Below are positions 47,195-57,530 of a stretch of DNA of 64,000 nucleotides, in pieces. Within the stretch, counting starts at the first letter, position 1, and every line of letters begins with the position of its first letter. The translations under genes and the position numbers were made by a program. Source of the stretch: Kappaphycus alvarezii (Eukaryota > Rhodophyta > Florideophyceae > Gigartinales > Solieriaceae); assembly GCA_002205965.3 (NCBI GenBank), contig NADL03000604.1, forward strand, positions 620,001 through 684,000, given 5' to 3'. The notes below the pieces were generated by a model. That model was not told the DNA's origin. It saw nothing but the letters and a program-made list of their open reading frames with translations, and made no database searches.

Positions 47195-48316
47195 ATGCGG
47201 CAGCGCGATTTTGCACTTCAGAAGTGCATCCTGCGCAGGCGCAAGTGGTGTAAAGTCGCATCGATAGCGTGCGCACTCAATCTGAGCGAAAGCTTGGTCA
47301 CCACCGCCACTAAAAGTGCTGTAAAAGAGCACGTAGATGTTTCTAAGTTAATGCGAAGGTCTCTTCAGGTGAGGAGTGTTGATTTTAACCTGAACGCGTT
47401 GTCTGTGAACCAACTCCTCACCGATTTCCGGTTCAGCTTCCGAAAATCCGAAAGATAACTGATGCTATCGGGTTGAGAGGTGTTACGGCAAGAAAAACTT
47501 ACGTCTGTGAACCTACAGTTGCTTGTTGCATCATTTTATTTCGTTTGGCTACCACTCAGCGGTCGTACGATACAGAAAAGAAGTTTGGGAAGTTCTCTTC
47601 GACTTTGAGCGAGATCTTTTGGGAGATGACTGAGCTGTTTGTCTCGAAGCTCTGACATAAGCTGGACTTGTGTGGTGTGCAGCTGCTCATGCGAGCCGAG
47701 AGATATGCTAACGCTATTCTTGATGCCGGAACCCCTGCTCATGATTGTGTCGGCTTCATAGACTGCACGAAAATCATAATGCAGCACCCGGGAGGCAGTG
47801 GACTCAACCAACGGGCGTGCCATTCTGGTCATAAGTGCTTTCACTGATTCAACTACCAGACGTTAAGCACGCCCGATGGTCTTATTTTCGCACTCTTTGG
47901 TCCGATGGTTGGGAGACGTCACGATCTAACGCTGCTACGCAACAGTGGATGGCAATTTACAGGGTATCCTGAGCACTGCAGCGCGGCAATACTACCTTTT
48001 CGGAGACTCAGCATACATGCTGCGACCTTGGATGATGCGCCCTTTTGTCGGCGACCTCACTCCTGAACAAACGTAATTCAATGCGGTGATGAGCAGCATG
48101 CGTGTTGCAGTTGAGCATAACTATAAGGATCTCAAACAACTATGGGTAAGTCAAGAATTTGCGCGTAATCTCAAAGTCAGACAGGCTCCGATAGCGCTGA
48201 TGTACAAAGCGAGTCCACTTCTGTGGAACTTACGAACTTGTGCATACAAGGGTGGCCAAGTGATGGACAAGTTCCAAGTCGACCCTCCTAGCTTCGAAGA
48301 TTATCTCGCGTCGTAA
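47195..48316 (+). pseudogene. PIF/Harbinger transposase (DDE_Tnp_4)
   Basis: From the ATG at 47,195 the protein has an N-terminal helical region ending DFRFSFRKSE, then TVACCIILFRLATTQRSYDT. The first catalytic aspartate is in GFIDCTK near 47,750, followed by HPGGSGLNQRACHSGHKC and TPDGLIFALFGPMVGRRHD. The second aspartate is in FGDSAYMLRPWMMRPF near 48,005, and the glutamate is in RVAVEHNYKDLKQLW near 48,110. It ends PPSFEDYLAS. Breaks: a minus-one shift in an A-run near 47,455, TGA codons near 47,654 and 47,845, another shift near 47,990 and a TAA near 48,073. Catalytic residues are otherwise kept. The enzyme would excise and reinsert the element, working with the accessory protein. Confidence 0.75.
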
Positions 48317-48328
48317 AGAGCAAAAGGT

Positions 48329-49119
48329 TTACTTCAGCTTCTCGGTTAACGCCCTGAGTAAATCTAGCGTAGCACCCTGCTCAGCACGTCTAGCTTCACG
48401 GTCCTTCTTCTCCTCCTCGAAACGCTTCTGCAACTCCAATTCGCGCGTTCGAATCTCAAGCTCTGCTACTCGGAGCTTCTCCTGCTACCGCAAATCTCCT
48501 TCATTTCCACCACCCAGTCACCGAAGTCATCGTCGTTCGCCTTGCGGTTCCGCTTCTTTGCCGCAGAACCCGGCTCCCGTACTTGTCGCTCGAGTGCCTG
48601 GGCTTGGATCTCCTCCCTGGCGGCTACGAGTTTCGCTTCAGCATGCTTCAGCTCGCCGGTCTTCGCTCGGCGCTCCTCGTCTCGCTCCTTAATTTCGAGA
48701 AGGAAGTCATCGAGAAGAATATCGCTGCGAGTGATCTCCTCCGGTATGCCGGACGCACGCTCGTTGGCGCGATTCTTTTCTTGGCGACTCTTCAGGCGCG
48801 CCCTAAACTTACCGCGCAAAGTTTTGACGGTCGGTTTCTGGCAGCGCGTCCAGACACCAGCCGAAACTTGGGATACGAAGAGGTCAAGGACTTCCTTGAA
48901 GCGCTCATCTTTGTCCCCGTGCCCAGCGAGGTGTGCATCGACCGTACGGACGCACTGCAGGAGCTGATGCTTCAGCTCTGCGGAGAAGACGAACTTCTTG
49001 AGCGCAGTCATCGTTGGGCGCACAACGGCAGCACCCTGCGGCGGAGGGGCGAGATTGTCGCCAGTCGAGGTCGGCTCGTCTGCACGCCCACCGTCACCCG
49101 CGGTCGCAGTTCGGCCCAT
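48329..49119 (-). CDS. Harbinger accessory DNA-binding protein (Myb/SANT-like plus coiled coil)
   Basis: The first ATG in this minus-strand frame is at 49,119; the frame runs 217 codons to a TAG at 48,466. The core HLAGHGDKDERFKEVLDLFV, then PTVKTLRGKFRARLKSR and SGIPEEITRSDILLDDFLLE, resembles the Myb/SANT-like protein that partners Harbinger transposases in nuclear import and end recognition. A long charged coiled coil follows (ERDEERRAKTGELKHAEAKL). Past the stop the coiled coil continues in another phase (QEKLRVAELEIRTRELELQ) to a TAA at 48,329-48,331, so a one-base deletion near 48,483 has probably shortened the protein. It converges with the transposase, as in other Harbinger elements. 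Confidence 0.65.
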
Positions 49120-49253
49120 CACCTTGCCGCCGGGGTTCTCCTCGGGGTACGAAATGGCCGTCGTAGCGTTGCGAATTTCGCACGGCCAAATTTCGTATGT
49201 CGACACCAACTGTTCAACCTGGCGCCCATGTACATGAGCTCTCACGAAAAAGG

Positions 49254-49281
49254 TACGAAATTCGCAGTCCGTAAACCCTCT
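49254..49281 (-). repeat. Right terminal inverted repeat of the Harbinger element
   Basis: Perfect inverted copy of 47,027-47,054. Subterminal variants GCGAATTTCG and AAATTTCGTA occur about 75-95 bp inside. Confidence 0.9.
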
Positions 49282-49283
49282 AT

Positions 49284-49750
49284 TTTACTCATTACGAGTG
49301 TACACTGATTAAATCTATGTGGATGATCCACGTCGGTCACGTGCAGTGGAGCGGGCAAAGTGATGGTAATCGCTGCCGGCAACCATATAATGCAACAAAG
49401 GGGCTGATATGTACGCCTGCGAAAGATGGTGGGAGAGACGAGACATTTCTTCGCAGCCCGGTCGATAAATCCTTTAAGGAGCAGGAGGTGATGGGCGAGG
49501 GCATTCCGAATAGTCTCGCTGGTGTCGGCGTCCAATCTCCGAGGGGCAGATGTCAGCAGCGTGATCACCGTAGAAATCCAGCGCTTGCTGTCAGTGGTGA
49601 TATTTCAACGGCATCGAGTCTGTGCAGACTTGTAGACCGCGGTGTCGACGTAACATTATGCTCCAACGGGCGGGGGAAACTTTTTTGGCGGACGTCGGGT
49701 GCGCTTGAAGGAAAGCAGCGGCAACAGAGTAACTTGGTGGCATTAATATG
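49284..49750 (-). mobile_element. RLE LINE array: internally deleted 3' fragment L0
   Basis: The minus strand reads FLQAHPTSAKKVS, SIMLRRHRGLQV and GDHAADICPSEIGRRH, i.e. the CCHC box, then jumps to GFIDRAAKKC..RRRTYQPLCC, the extreme C-terminus. The segment between, which holds the endonuclease core in other copies, is missing. Its 3' end begins with TTTACTCATTACG at 49,284 and touches the Harbinger insertion. One in-frame stop interrupts the CCHC box. Confidence 0.65.
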
Positions 49751-49784
49751 AGGGATCCAGCACAGGAACCGATTATTTAGCTTG

Positions 49785-50145
49785 CTAAGTGCTACGGGAT
49801 GGAGTTATACGGGTGTAGGTGGCCAAACCCCGAGGGACAGAGGTCAGCCATATGGTCTTCACACCGATCCAACGTCTGCTGGCAATGATGACACTTCGGC
49901 GGGATCGAGTCCGTGTACACTGGAAGACCGATGTAGCGACGGAGCATGATGCTCCAATGAGCATCAGACTTTGGTCGATTGGTCGGATGTGCCTGTAGGA
50001 AGGCGGCAGCGGCATAGTAGAGAAAAGCTAGACCGCGTATCCGACGACGGGTGGCTTCGGGACTGTGAGCTGTGAGGCTGGAAATATCCTTTCAGAGTTG
50101 TCCTCCCAGTGCACCTTTGCCGCAGTCACTTGCTGTATCCTATTG
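49785..50145 (-). mobile_element. RLE LINE array: fragment L1 with CCHC box
   Basis: The minus strand reads RRRIRGLAFLYYAAAAFLQ, MLRRYIGLPVYTDS, a CHHCQQTLD..DHMADLC box and GFGHLHPYNSIP before the homology ends. This is the zinc-box region of the same family with neither the polymerase nor the nuclease core. Confidence 0.6.
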
Positions 50146-50149
50146 AGAT

Positions 50150-50330
50150 ACAACAATATTTACTCATCTGTCATTTCGCGTGTACACTGCCTGACCGTAT
50201 TGAGATGGGTTTCCAGGTTTGACAGGCGTCCGCTGCAAGATCTAGCTAGCTAAGAGCTAACTGGATGGTCGTTTCCCACGTGCACCACGGCGAGGGTTAT
50301 TACAAGCAAGGGGATAGCCATGGATTTGTC
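50150..50330 (-). mobile_element. RLE LINE array: 3' UTR stub L2
   Basis: About 150-180 bp resemble only the 3' terminal region of copy D: GGCGTCCGCTGCAAGATC, then GCTAAGAGCTAACTGGATGG. The shared hairpin word is at about 50,248-50,262. No coding sequence remains. Confidence 0.5.
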
Positions 50331-50526
50331 TACACAGGGTCTATACTTTACCTTGCTGTCCTGTGTAGTGCGCACTTGTCTACAAACAAAAAAGCGTCAT
50401 TCTTCTTCTTTCTTCTTCTTACCTTGCTGGTGATGTAGAGGTGAATGAGTTCTTTTTCCATACACCGTGTGTGTGTGTGGTACACAAGTCTTTACGAATT
50501 ATAAAGTATGGCACAGGAAAAGGATC
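50331..50526. other. Spacer with microsatellites
   Basis: It contains a CTTCTTCTTT-type pyrimidine tract around 50,399-50,420 and a short GT run near 50,468. It separates stub L2 from the 3' end of copy A. Two ACCTTGCTG(G/T) words lie on either side of the pyrimidine tract. Confidence 0.5.
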
Positions 50527-53500
50527 TTTACTCATTACTTGTCTTGAGTGTGCACCCACTGACCGACTATTCAGTTAAGAACTAACAGGATGGACCAAAT
50601 CGGTCACGTGCAGTGGGGCGCGCGATATGATGCCCATAGCCACCGACTACCACAAAGCGCAACTGATACGCTGGTAGATGCGTGTGCGAATAGTAGCGTC
50701 CGAGGTGTGGCATTTCCTGGCTACACGTGGTACAAACTCTTCGATGAATAATGCCGTCTCCGGAGAAGGGGCACCGAGGGAGTCGAAAACTAGAGCCTGG
50801 AATCGGAAACCTGGGTCGCGGGAGGGCATGGAGGAGGGCACCAGGCGCCTTGACAGCTTGTGCTGTAAGTCCTGGACCTTGCGTTGGTGAGTGAGGGCGG
50901 CAGCGCCACCGGCGACTTGTGTCGCTTGGTAATTGAGGACTGCTTGAATGGGGACGTCACGGCGGCGTCGCATGCGATGGGTCTGTCTGGCAGGCCTGCT
51001 TCATTGTCACTGGGGTTGCACGAGGAGAATGGTGGCGGGCCTTTAGTCCGTACCGGGGAGGAGATTCTCAACTTCAAACTCGTAGTCAAGGCCGGCGGAG
51101 CGGAAAACGTGCCACGCGAACACATTGCGAACGGAGTTGTGGCGGTGAATGCGTCCAAACTCTGAGACGGAGCGGTCAGCGGCATGGTCACCGCGGACAT
51201 TCAGCTCCTGCTTGCAATGATGGCATTTCAAGGGCATCGAGTCTGATTAGACTGGGAGACCGAGGTGCCTGCACAGCATGATGCTCCAGTGCTCCGATGA
51301 CACCTTCGTCGCAGTGGTGGGATGGGCATACAGGAACGCCGCGGCACCGCTGTGACGGAAGGCCAAGCTCGAATTCGGTGACGTGTGGATATCTCAGAGT
51401 GCCAGCTGGGACGAGGCACCCTCTACCATGGGTCGTCTTCCCAAAACTCCTTTGCCTTGGCCTCTTGCGGTGCCTGATTTAGATGAGATTGCAGGTTGAC
51501 GAGCATGTCAGCATGGGAGGCGGGGTCAAAGGCGCCTAGGTCGGCGACGAACGGATCCCCTTGGATCTGGCGGACGAAATTGGCCAAGGGCAGGTGTGCC
51601 TGGTTGACCAGGAAGGATCGATCACCATGTGCCCGTCTCCCGAGTACGGCGACGGAGCGGGGTGTAGCGTAAGCGCCTGTGCGTAAGCGGGCGGGGGAAG
51701 CGTCCAGAATGCTGGCGGCGACAGCCGCGTGCAGTGCGGGATCGATCCTGGAGAATCCGTGCCTCCCAAGACGGAGGGGGAGACATGCTTGTTCCCAGGC
51801 GTCGTCGGTGAGGGGGACGTTACGCAGCGCGCCGTAGGCGGATCGCTGCAGGGAGTCCAACTTCTTTGCAGGCTCCTTGGCGTGCTGAGGGTCAGCAAGC
51901 TGAAACGCGTGAAGCACCCGGCATGCAGAGGCACATAGGCGGTGCATGTGGAAGCCGGCCCTGGCGTCTCGGACCCCTTCCAGCAACGCGAGGGTGCGAC
52001 GGCACCCCCCTACCTTGCTGCGTAGGAATGTCTTCGTGAAGGCAGCGTTACCCAACGGGGCCCCGCGGAGCTCAAAACCGTGGCCGGCGCATTCTGCAAG
52101 CGGAAACTCGGCCAGGAAAGCCGGGCGGTCAACTGGCGAGGTGTGCGGCCGGGAGATGCAAGTCTTATGGGGGTTAATAAACAGACCATGAGACGGGCCG
52201 TAGAGCGCGAGGGACAGTAGTGCTCGCCGTAGACCATAGAGTGACCTAATTATTGCGCCGTCGACGGCGTACCACTGATTCAAAATGATACCCTCCTCTT
52301 CGGCGACACGCCGGATGAGCGGTTGTATCGTCAAAGAGAAAAGCAGCATACTCGCAGGGTCCTCTTGCTGGGTTCCCTGGGAGCTAGAAAGAATCGTCTG
52401 CTCCCGATTTGGGACGATTAGCGGTTTTCGGAGCGACCATACACTATGTTTGCAAATCGGGCAAGTGAGGGGGCACGGGATGGCAGCATGTCCAGCATTG
52501 CTTGCCGGTCAACGCATTTGAATGCGTTTCGGGTATCGATGAGGACGGGGGCAACGTTTGGGTCCGATGAAACCCTTCGCAGTATAGTGCGCACGTCATG
52601 TACGGTAGCATCCATGCTGGCCTTGATGCCATTTAGAGTTTGGAAGGGGGCCAAAAATGCACGGGAGTTATCAATAGCCGACGGGAGCAGCGTCTTCGTG
52701 ACCAGGCGCCGGAAGACAGAGCCGACCGCGATGGGACGGATCTTCCCAGGCTTGGGCTGCAGGGAGAGGAGGGTCGCTGCGGAAAGCAGGGGAAGAACCG
52801 AATCGGGGAGGTCTCCCCTTGCTGTGCGATTGACCAGCTTCGTCAAAACTCCAATGCCAGTGACACCAGCCTCGGGGCTAAGAGAGGTCTGACCAAGCAG
52901 ATGGAACCACCTCGAGGGCGTACGGGTCCGGGCCCGCTGTGGTATCCCGCGGAATCCGACGCGCGGCCTGCGCAACAGCGGCTTCCGTGATTTGCGAGGG
53001 TGAAGGGAGGCGTTCCTCGGGAGGCGGGGCGATGGGCTGTGGCGGCGACGGGTGAAGTTCTTGCAGACGGTGGATGGTAGTAGGCGAGTTGACGTCGGCA
53101 CACGGATCATTGTGAAGCGTCCGCATCGCCTTGCCATAGCGAGCGACGGCGCAGAGAGCTTGGGCCCGCCGAGAACGTTTGGCGTTATCGACGAAGCATG
53201 TGTGCGAGCAATGGGGCAGTGCTCGATATCCCACTCAGCCCGGTGGTGATGCGCGTTGACAGCATCAGCCCACAGAGCGCTTCAATGAGAGCCGGTGTGA
53301 GCCCGCCGGAGGCGGTCCCGGAGCGCGGAACGTTGACCTTGGACGGATCTCCACCTTTCCTCACCCCGAGGGCTGCGCCGCATGACAGCGGTGGGCAGCA
53401 TATGGAGGTGAAGAAAAGCGCGATGTGTAGCAGCGTCACCACATGCGTTAGCAGCGGCTTTGACCAACTTGATGAGGAGGAGGGCTAACTGGAGGGGACA

Positions 53501-54015
53501 TGCGGAGGGGATGACCTTGAAGATGTCCGCCTCACGGTACGGCGTGCGTAGACATCGTAGGGGTTCGGCAACGGGTAAGATGACGGGGAGGCGGTGGACG
53601 GGACAGACGACTCTGTGGCCTGTGTTATGTTGAGTGGCCCTCAGCGCCAGTCGCGGACGGGGGATCCTTTTTCTCGGCGTGTGCCGGGGTGTCCTTGTGC
53701 GGGGAACCGCTGGCACCACATCCTCCATGACCTGAGTAGGCACGGAGGACGCAGCAGGTTTGAGGGCCTACTGGGCACGGAAGCGTGAGGAGGGTATTCA
53801 GAAATGAACTACGAATGCGGGTGGCGTATGGAAACCTGTCGCACCTGCATCACTTGGAGACTTAACACAAAACGGGTAAAACAGTCGCAGAGCTCCTGTT
53901 GAGGGGTGGCACCGCGATGGGAAGCAGGGAAGGAAGCAAGGCGGAGGAAAAAGCCCTGGCCGTCGTTGCCCAAGCCCATACACCAATCCATATCAACCTA
54001 AACCGTATGAAGAAA
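50527..54015 (-). mobile_element. RLE LINE array: copy A, the longest copy
   Basis: This copy runs about 3.5 kb on the minus strand from an ATG-led N-terminal piece (MDWCMGLGNDG, near 53,990) to a 3' UTR that starts TTTACTC at 50,527. Coding pieces follow in order: N-terminal helical region (TPYREADIFK, LLIKLVKAAANA, RAFLHLHMLP) to 53,282; RT fingers and palm A in 53,137-52,418 (LIDTRNAFKCVDRQ); palm with active site and thumb in 52,349-51,423; CCHC box and nuclease in 51,237-50,647. The active-site segment at 52,260-52,271 encodes YAVD where YADD is expected, so the polymerase is dead. At least four frame changes occur. Its upstream end adjoins the 3' end of copy B directly. Confidence 0.75.
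51423..52349 (-). pseudogene. Copy A reverse transcriptase palm and thumb, active site mutated
   Basis: The 308-codon open stretch begins MLLFSLTIQPLIRRVAEEEG, just after the QQEDPAS box (QGDPAS in copies B and C, so the glycine is replaced here). NQWYAVDGAIIRSLYG follows, with valine in place of the first aspartate of YADD. The thumb has GLFINPHKTCISRPH, LRSKVGGCRRTLALLEGVRD and FHMHRLCASACRVLHAFQLA. The polymerase would copy element RNA at a nicked chromosomal target (target-primed reverse transcription). Confidence 0.7.
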
Positions 54016-57000
54016 TTTAATGCATTTAGTATCTACTGGGGACTGCGCACGTCCCAACTGAATGGCTAAGATCTAACCGGATGTACCTCGTAGTCCATGC
54101 GCATCGGGGCTCGTGACAGGATAGCTTGAGCAATGGATGACCAGAGGGTGCAACTCAGTCGCTGGTAGATACGGCGGCGGATAACCCAGGTGTCGAGTGA
54201 CACTTGGACGCGATCCGCGGAACTAACTCCTCGATAAACGCAATTGTACATGGGGAAGGGGCGCCCAGGAAATCAAACGCCAGAGGTCGAAACGTGAAGT
54301 TCGGCGTGTATGGCGTAGAAGATGGGCCAGCAGAGGGAGCGGGGAGGCGTCGGGCGAGGTTGCGTTCCAGGGTTGTAACCTTGTCGCGGGCCGCCAGTTT
54401 AGCAGCGCCACCAGCAACCTGGGTCGCCTTGGTGCGAACTGCGGCCTTGAACGGCGAGACGACAGTGATGTCACACGCAATGGGGTGCAACGTCGTGCCT
54501 TCCGGGGTTGGGGGGGGGTTGTACAAGGATATCGGCGGGCCGGAGCTCAGTGCCCGGGACGAGGAGCGGAACCTCGTGCCGAGTATCCAGACCCGCGGCG
54601 CGGGTAACTTGTGTCGCAATCGCATAACAGAGCGAGTCATGGCGGTGACGACGGCCGAAACCAGGGCAGCAGAGGTCGGCGGCCTGATCCCCGAGGGTGT
54701 CCAAGGGGTGGTCACAGTGGTGGCAGCTGAGGGGCATGGAGCTATCATACACTGGCAGTCCGAGGTGACGGCGGAGCATGGTCTGCCAGTGTGTGGTGTG
54801 CGCCTTAGTGGCTGCCGTGGGGTGAGCGAAGAGAAAGGCCGCAGCGGGGCTGCGGCGGAAAGCCACGGTTGCGATGTCGAATGTCGGCGTCGCTATGGGC
54901 GCTCGGGTTTGGGGCATTCGTCCAGGAGTCGTCGTGCCAATGTACTCTTGCCCGCGTCTCTTGCTGCACCCGTTTGAGAAGGGTTAGAGTGTTGGTGGGT
55001 GAGGCAGCTAGAGTTGGAGGGTCAAGGGTCGAGAGGTCGACTATCCCGGGTATGGACAGGGCGAAGCAGCGGAGAGAAGGCCCAGCCTGACGGAGGAGGA
55101 AGGACCGGTCGCCGCGGAAGCGGCCAGAAGCTAGTGCACAAGCACGCGGCGTGGCGTATGCGGAAGTCCGCTGCCGTGCGGGCGCAGCAGCAATGATGCT
55201 GGCGGCGGCAGAGCCGTGGAGGCACGAGGCGATGCTTTCGAAGCCCTGACCTCCGAGGTGCATGGGGAGGCAGACTTGGTCCCAGGCTCGGTCCGTGAGT
55301 GCGATGCCGTGTAACTTTTCATATGATGACCGTTGACGATCATCAAATTCTTCTGCGGCGGACTCAGCTAAGGGCGGATCTGAGAGCTTGAATGCATGCG
55401 ATAGGAGGCATGCAGAGGCATAGATCCGGTGCATGTGGAACCGGGCGCGGGCGTCGCGGACCAGCAGGAGGCGGCCCAGGGTGCGGCGGCACTGAGCGAT
55501 CTTAGACCGGAGAAAACTCTCCGCGAACGTTTTGTTGCCAATGGGGGCCCCTAGAAGCGGAAAGCCGTCCGGCGAGCATTCTGTGAGAGGGAATTCCGAT
55601 AAGAGGGCTGCTCGATCCGGAGGCATGACGTGAGGCCAATATATCCGTGTCTTACGTGGGTTGACATGGAAGCCAACCGTGGGACCATCTCGGGCGAGGA
55701 GCCTGAACGGGTGACGGATGGCGCCAAGGTTCCCGACGATCGTGCCGTCATCGGCGTACCATTGGCACAGAGCAATGTTGGGGATCTCAGCAACCCGACG
55801 GATGAGGGGTTGGATCGTTAGCGAGAACAACAACATGCTGGCCGGGTCACCCTGTTGGGTGCCCTAGGCACTTGGTATGACGGTGCGATCCCGGTTCGGG
55901 ACAAGCAATGGCGGTTGCATTCGGCCGTAGATCATGTTTGCGAAGCGGGCTTGCGAGGGGGCGAGCATTGGCAGGTGGTCCAGCATAGACTGCCGATCAA
56001 CACGGTTAAAGGCATTTTTGGCGTCTATGAGGACCGTGGCGACATTTGGGGTAGCGGAGAAGCAGCGTAGTGTCGTGCGGGTGTCGTGGACAATAGAGTC
56101 CAACCTGGCTTTAACACCATTGGCCGTCCGATGCGGCGACATAACCGAGTGTGAATCGGCTATTGCGGCCGGGAGCAGTGCCTTCGTCACTATCCTGCGG
56201 AGCACAGACCCGATGGCGATCTGGCGGACCTTGTCGGGAGTCGGCTGAAGCGGGAGGAGCGTCGCCGCTGCCCGAGGGGGAGCACAGCGTCCGGAAGTTC
56301 CCCCCTGCGAGCCGGGAAACGAGCTGTGTCAGGACACGCAGGCCGATCAAGCCGGCTTCAGGACTGACGCGAGTCTTAACCAGGAGGTGGAACCAGCGGG
56401 ACGGCGTTCGTTCGGGTCCGGCGGTGGTGTCCCGCGGGACGCCGCGGACCGCGTGTTCCACAGCAGCCTCGGTGATGCACGGGGGCGGCGGGAGTCGTCC
56501 TTCAGGGAGCGGCGAGACAGGGCGCGGCGGGGACGGGTGCAGATCCCGGAGCCGCTGAATCGTCGCCGGGTCGTTGACGTCAGCGAGCGGGCCATGGTGG
56601 AGGGCGCCCATGGCCTTACCATATCGCGCATCAGCGCAAAGGGCCTCTGCACGAAGGGCGCGCCCGGTGTCGCCGGGGACTGTTGCGGCATACAGCGTGT
56701 TTCCTTCCCACCATTCAAGCCGAGCTTGATGAGCTGCGAGAGCTTCGGCCCAGAGTGCTCCCCACTGTGAGCCCGTGTGCGCACGACGGAGGCGTTCTCT
56801 GGGGGTGATCCGTTGGCTCTTGGAGTCCCGCCATCCGCGCTCTCCCTGAAGACAGCGACGGAGGACAGCCGTGGGCAACATGTGGAGGTGAAGGAATGCT
56901 CGTTGAGTAGCGTCTTCACCACGGGCATTCGCCGCAGCTTTGACCAACTTGATAAACAGCAGGATAAATTGGGTGAGGCAGGGAGCGAGGATATCTTAGA

Positions 57001-57075
57001 AGATATCCGTGTCGCGGTAGGGTGTTGAGAGGATTTCCAAGGGAGTGGGCAAGGGGAATGACATGCGGGTGAAAC
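54016..57075 (-). mobile_element. RLE LINE array: copy B
   Basis: About 3.06 kb. Near 57,066 the minus strand opens with MSFPLPTPLEIL, meets an in-frame TAA near 57,000, and continues IKLVKAAANARGED to 56,111. RT is at 56,205-55,864 (LIDAKNAFNRVDRQSMLDHL) and 55,836-54,805 with an intact YADD at 55,747-55,758; a TAG near 55,864 interrupts the SAQGTQQGDPA box of copy C. The CCHC box and restriction-like nuclease are in 54,917-54,155 (CHHCDHPLDTLGD, RHRHDSL, RPADILVQPP, ACDITVVSPF). The 3' UTR starts TTTAATGC at 54,016. It is very similar in its last kilobase to fragment E and is 5'-truncated relative to copy A. Confidence 0.75.
54805..55863 (-). pseudogene. Copy B reverse transcriptase, YADD intact
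   Basis: The frame reads GTQQGDPASMLLFSLTIQ, CQWYADDGTIVGNLGAIR, HVNPRKTRIYWPH, then a thumb with LRSKIAQCRRTLGRLL and RFHMHRIYASACLLSHAF, and the linker LTLLKRVQQETRARVHWHDD. Both catalytic aspartates of motif C are present. The frame is open from just after the TAG at about 55,864 to 54,805. Confidence 0.75.
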
Positions 57076-57530
57076 TTTACTTCATTGAGTACCTATCGTG
57101 TACACTGCAGTACTGACTATACGGCTAAGAACTAACCGGATGTTCCACGTCAGGCACGTGCAGTGGGGCTCTCGCGATAGAATCGCCATTGCAACAGAAG
57201 ACCACAGTGTGCAACTAATGCGCTGATAAATACGTCTGCGGATCACTGCTGTGCTTGTGTTGAACTTCTCTGCGATGCGCGGGATGAAGTCTTCGAGGAA
57301 CAGAATCGAGGCGGGAGATGGGGCACCCAAGGAGTCGAAAGCCAGGGGCTGAAACTTGAAGTTCGGTTCCTGGAGGGTGTTGTGCGAAGAGGGCGGGATG
57401 CGGCGTACCAGTTTGCGCTCCAGGTCTTTGACTTTGTCTCGGTGGGCAATGTCGGCGGCGGCGCCGGCCATTTGTGTGGCCCTTGTGCGCACGCCTTGTT
57501 TGAACGGCGAGACAACGGTTAGGTCGCAGG

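Larger units (their letters stand above)
47027..49281 (+). mobile_element. PIF/Harbinger DNA transposon with perfect 28-bp terminal inverted repeats
   Basis: The 28-bp left end at 47,027-47,054 (starting AGAGGGTTTACGG) is exactly complementary to 49,254-49,281. The trinucleotide ATT flanks both sides (47,024-47,026 and 49,282-49,284), a 3-bp duplication as in this superfamily, though not the usual TWA. Inside are a plus-strand transposase and a minus-strand DNA-binding accessory gene ending 12 bp apart. The word GCGAATTTCGTA and close variants recur in the subterminal zones at both ends. Perfect ends imply fairly recent movement, whereas the transposase frame is broken. Confidence 0.85.

Noticed and set aside
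47654..47850. UGA possibly read as tryptophan in the Harbinger transposase
   Set aside because: Two UGA codons fall in frame, but UAA, UAG and frameshifts interrupt the same and other elements, and the intact host genes (thioredoxin, gyrB, epimerase, methyltransferase) use UGG for tryptophan normally. Decay or read error is simpler.
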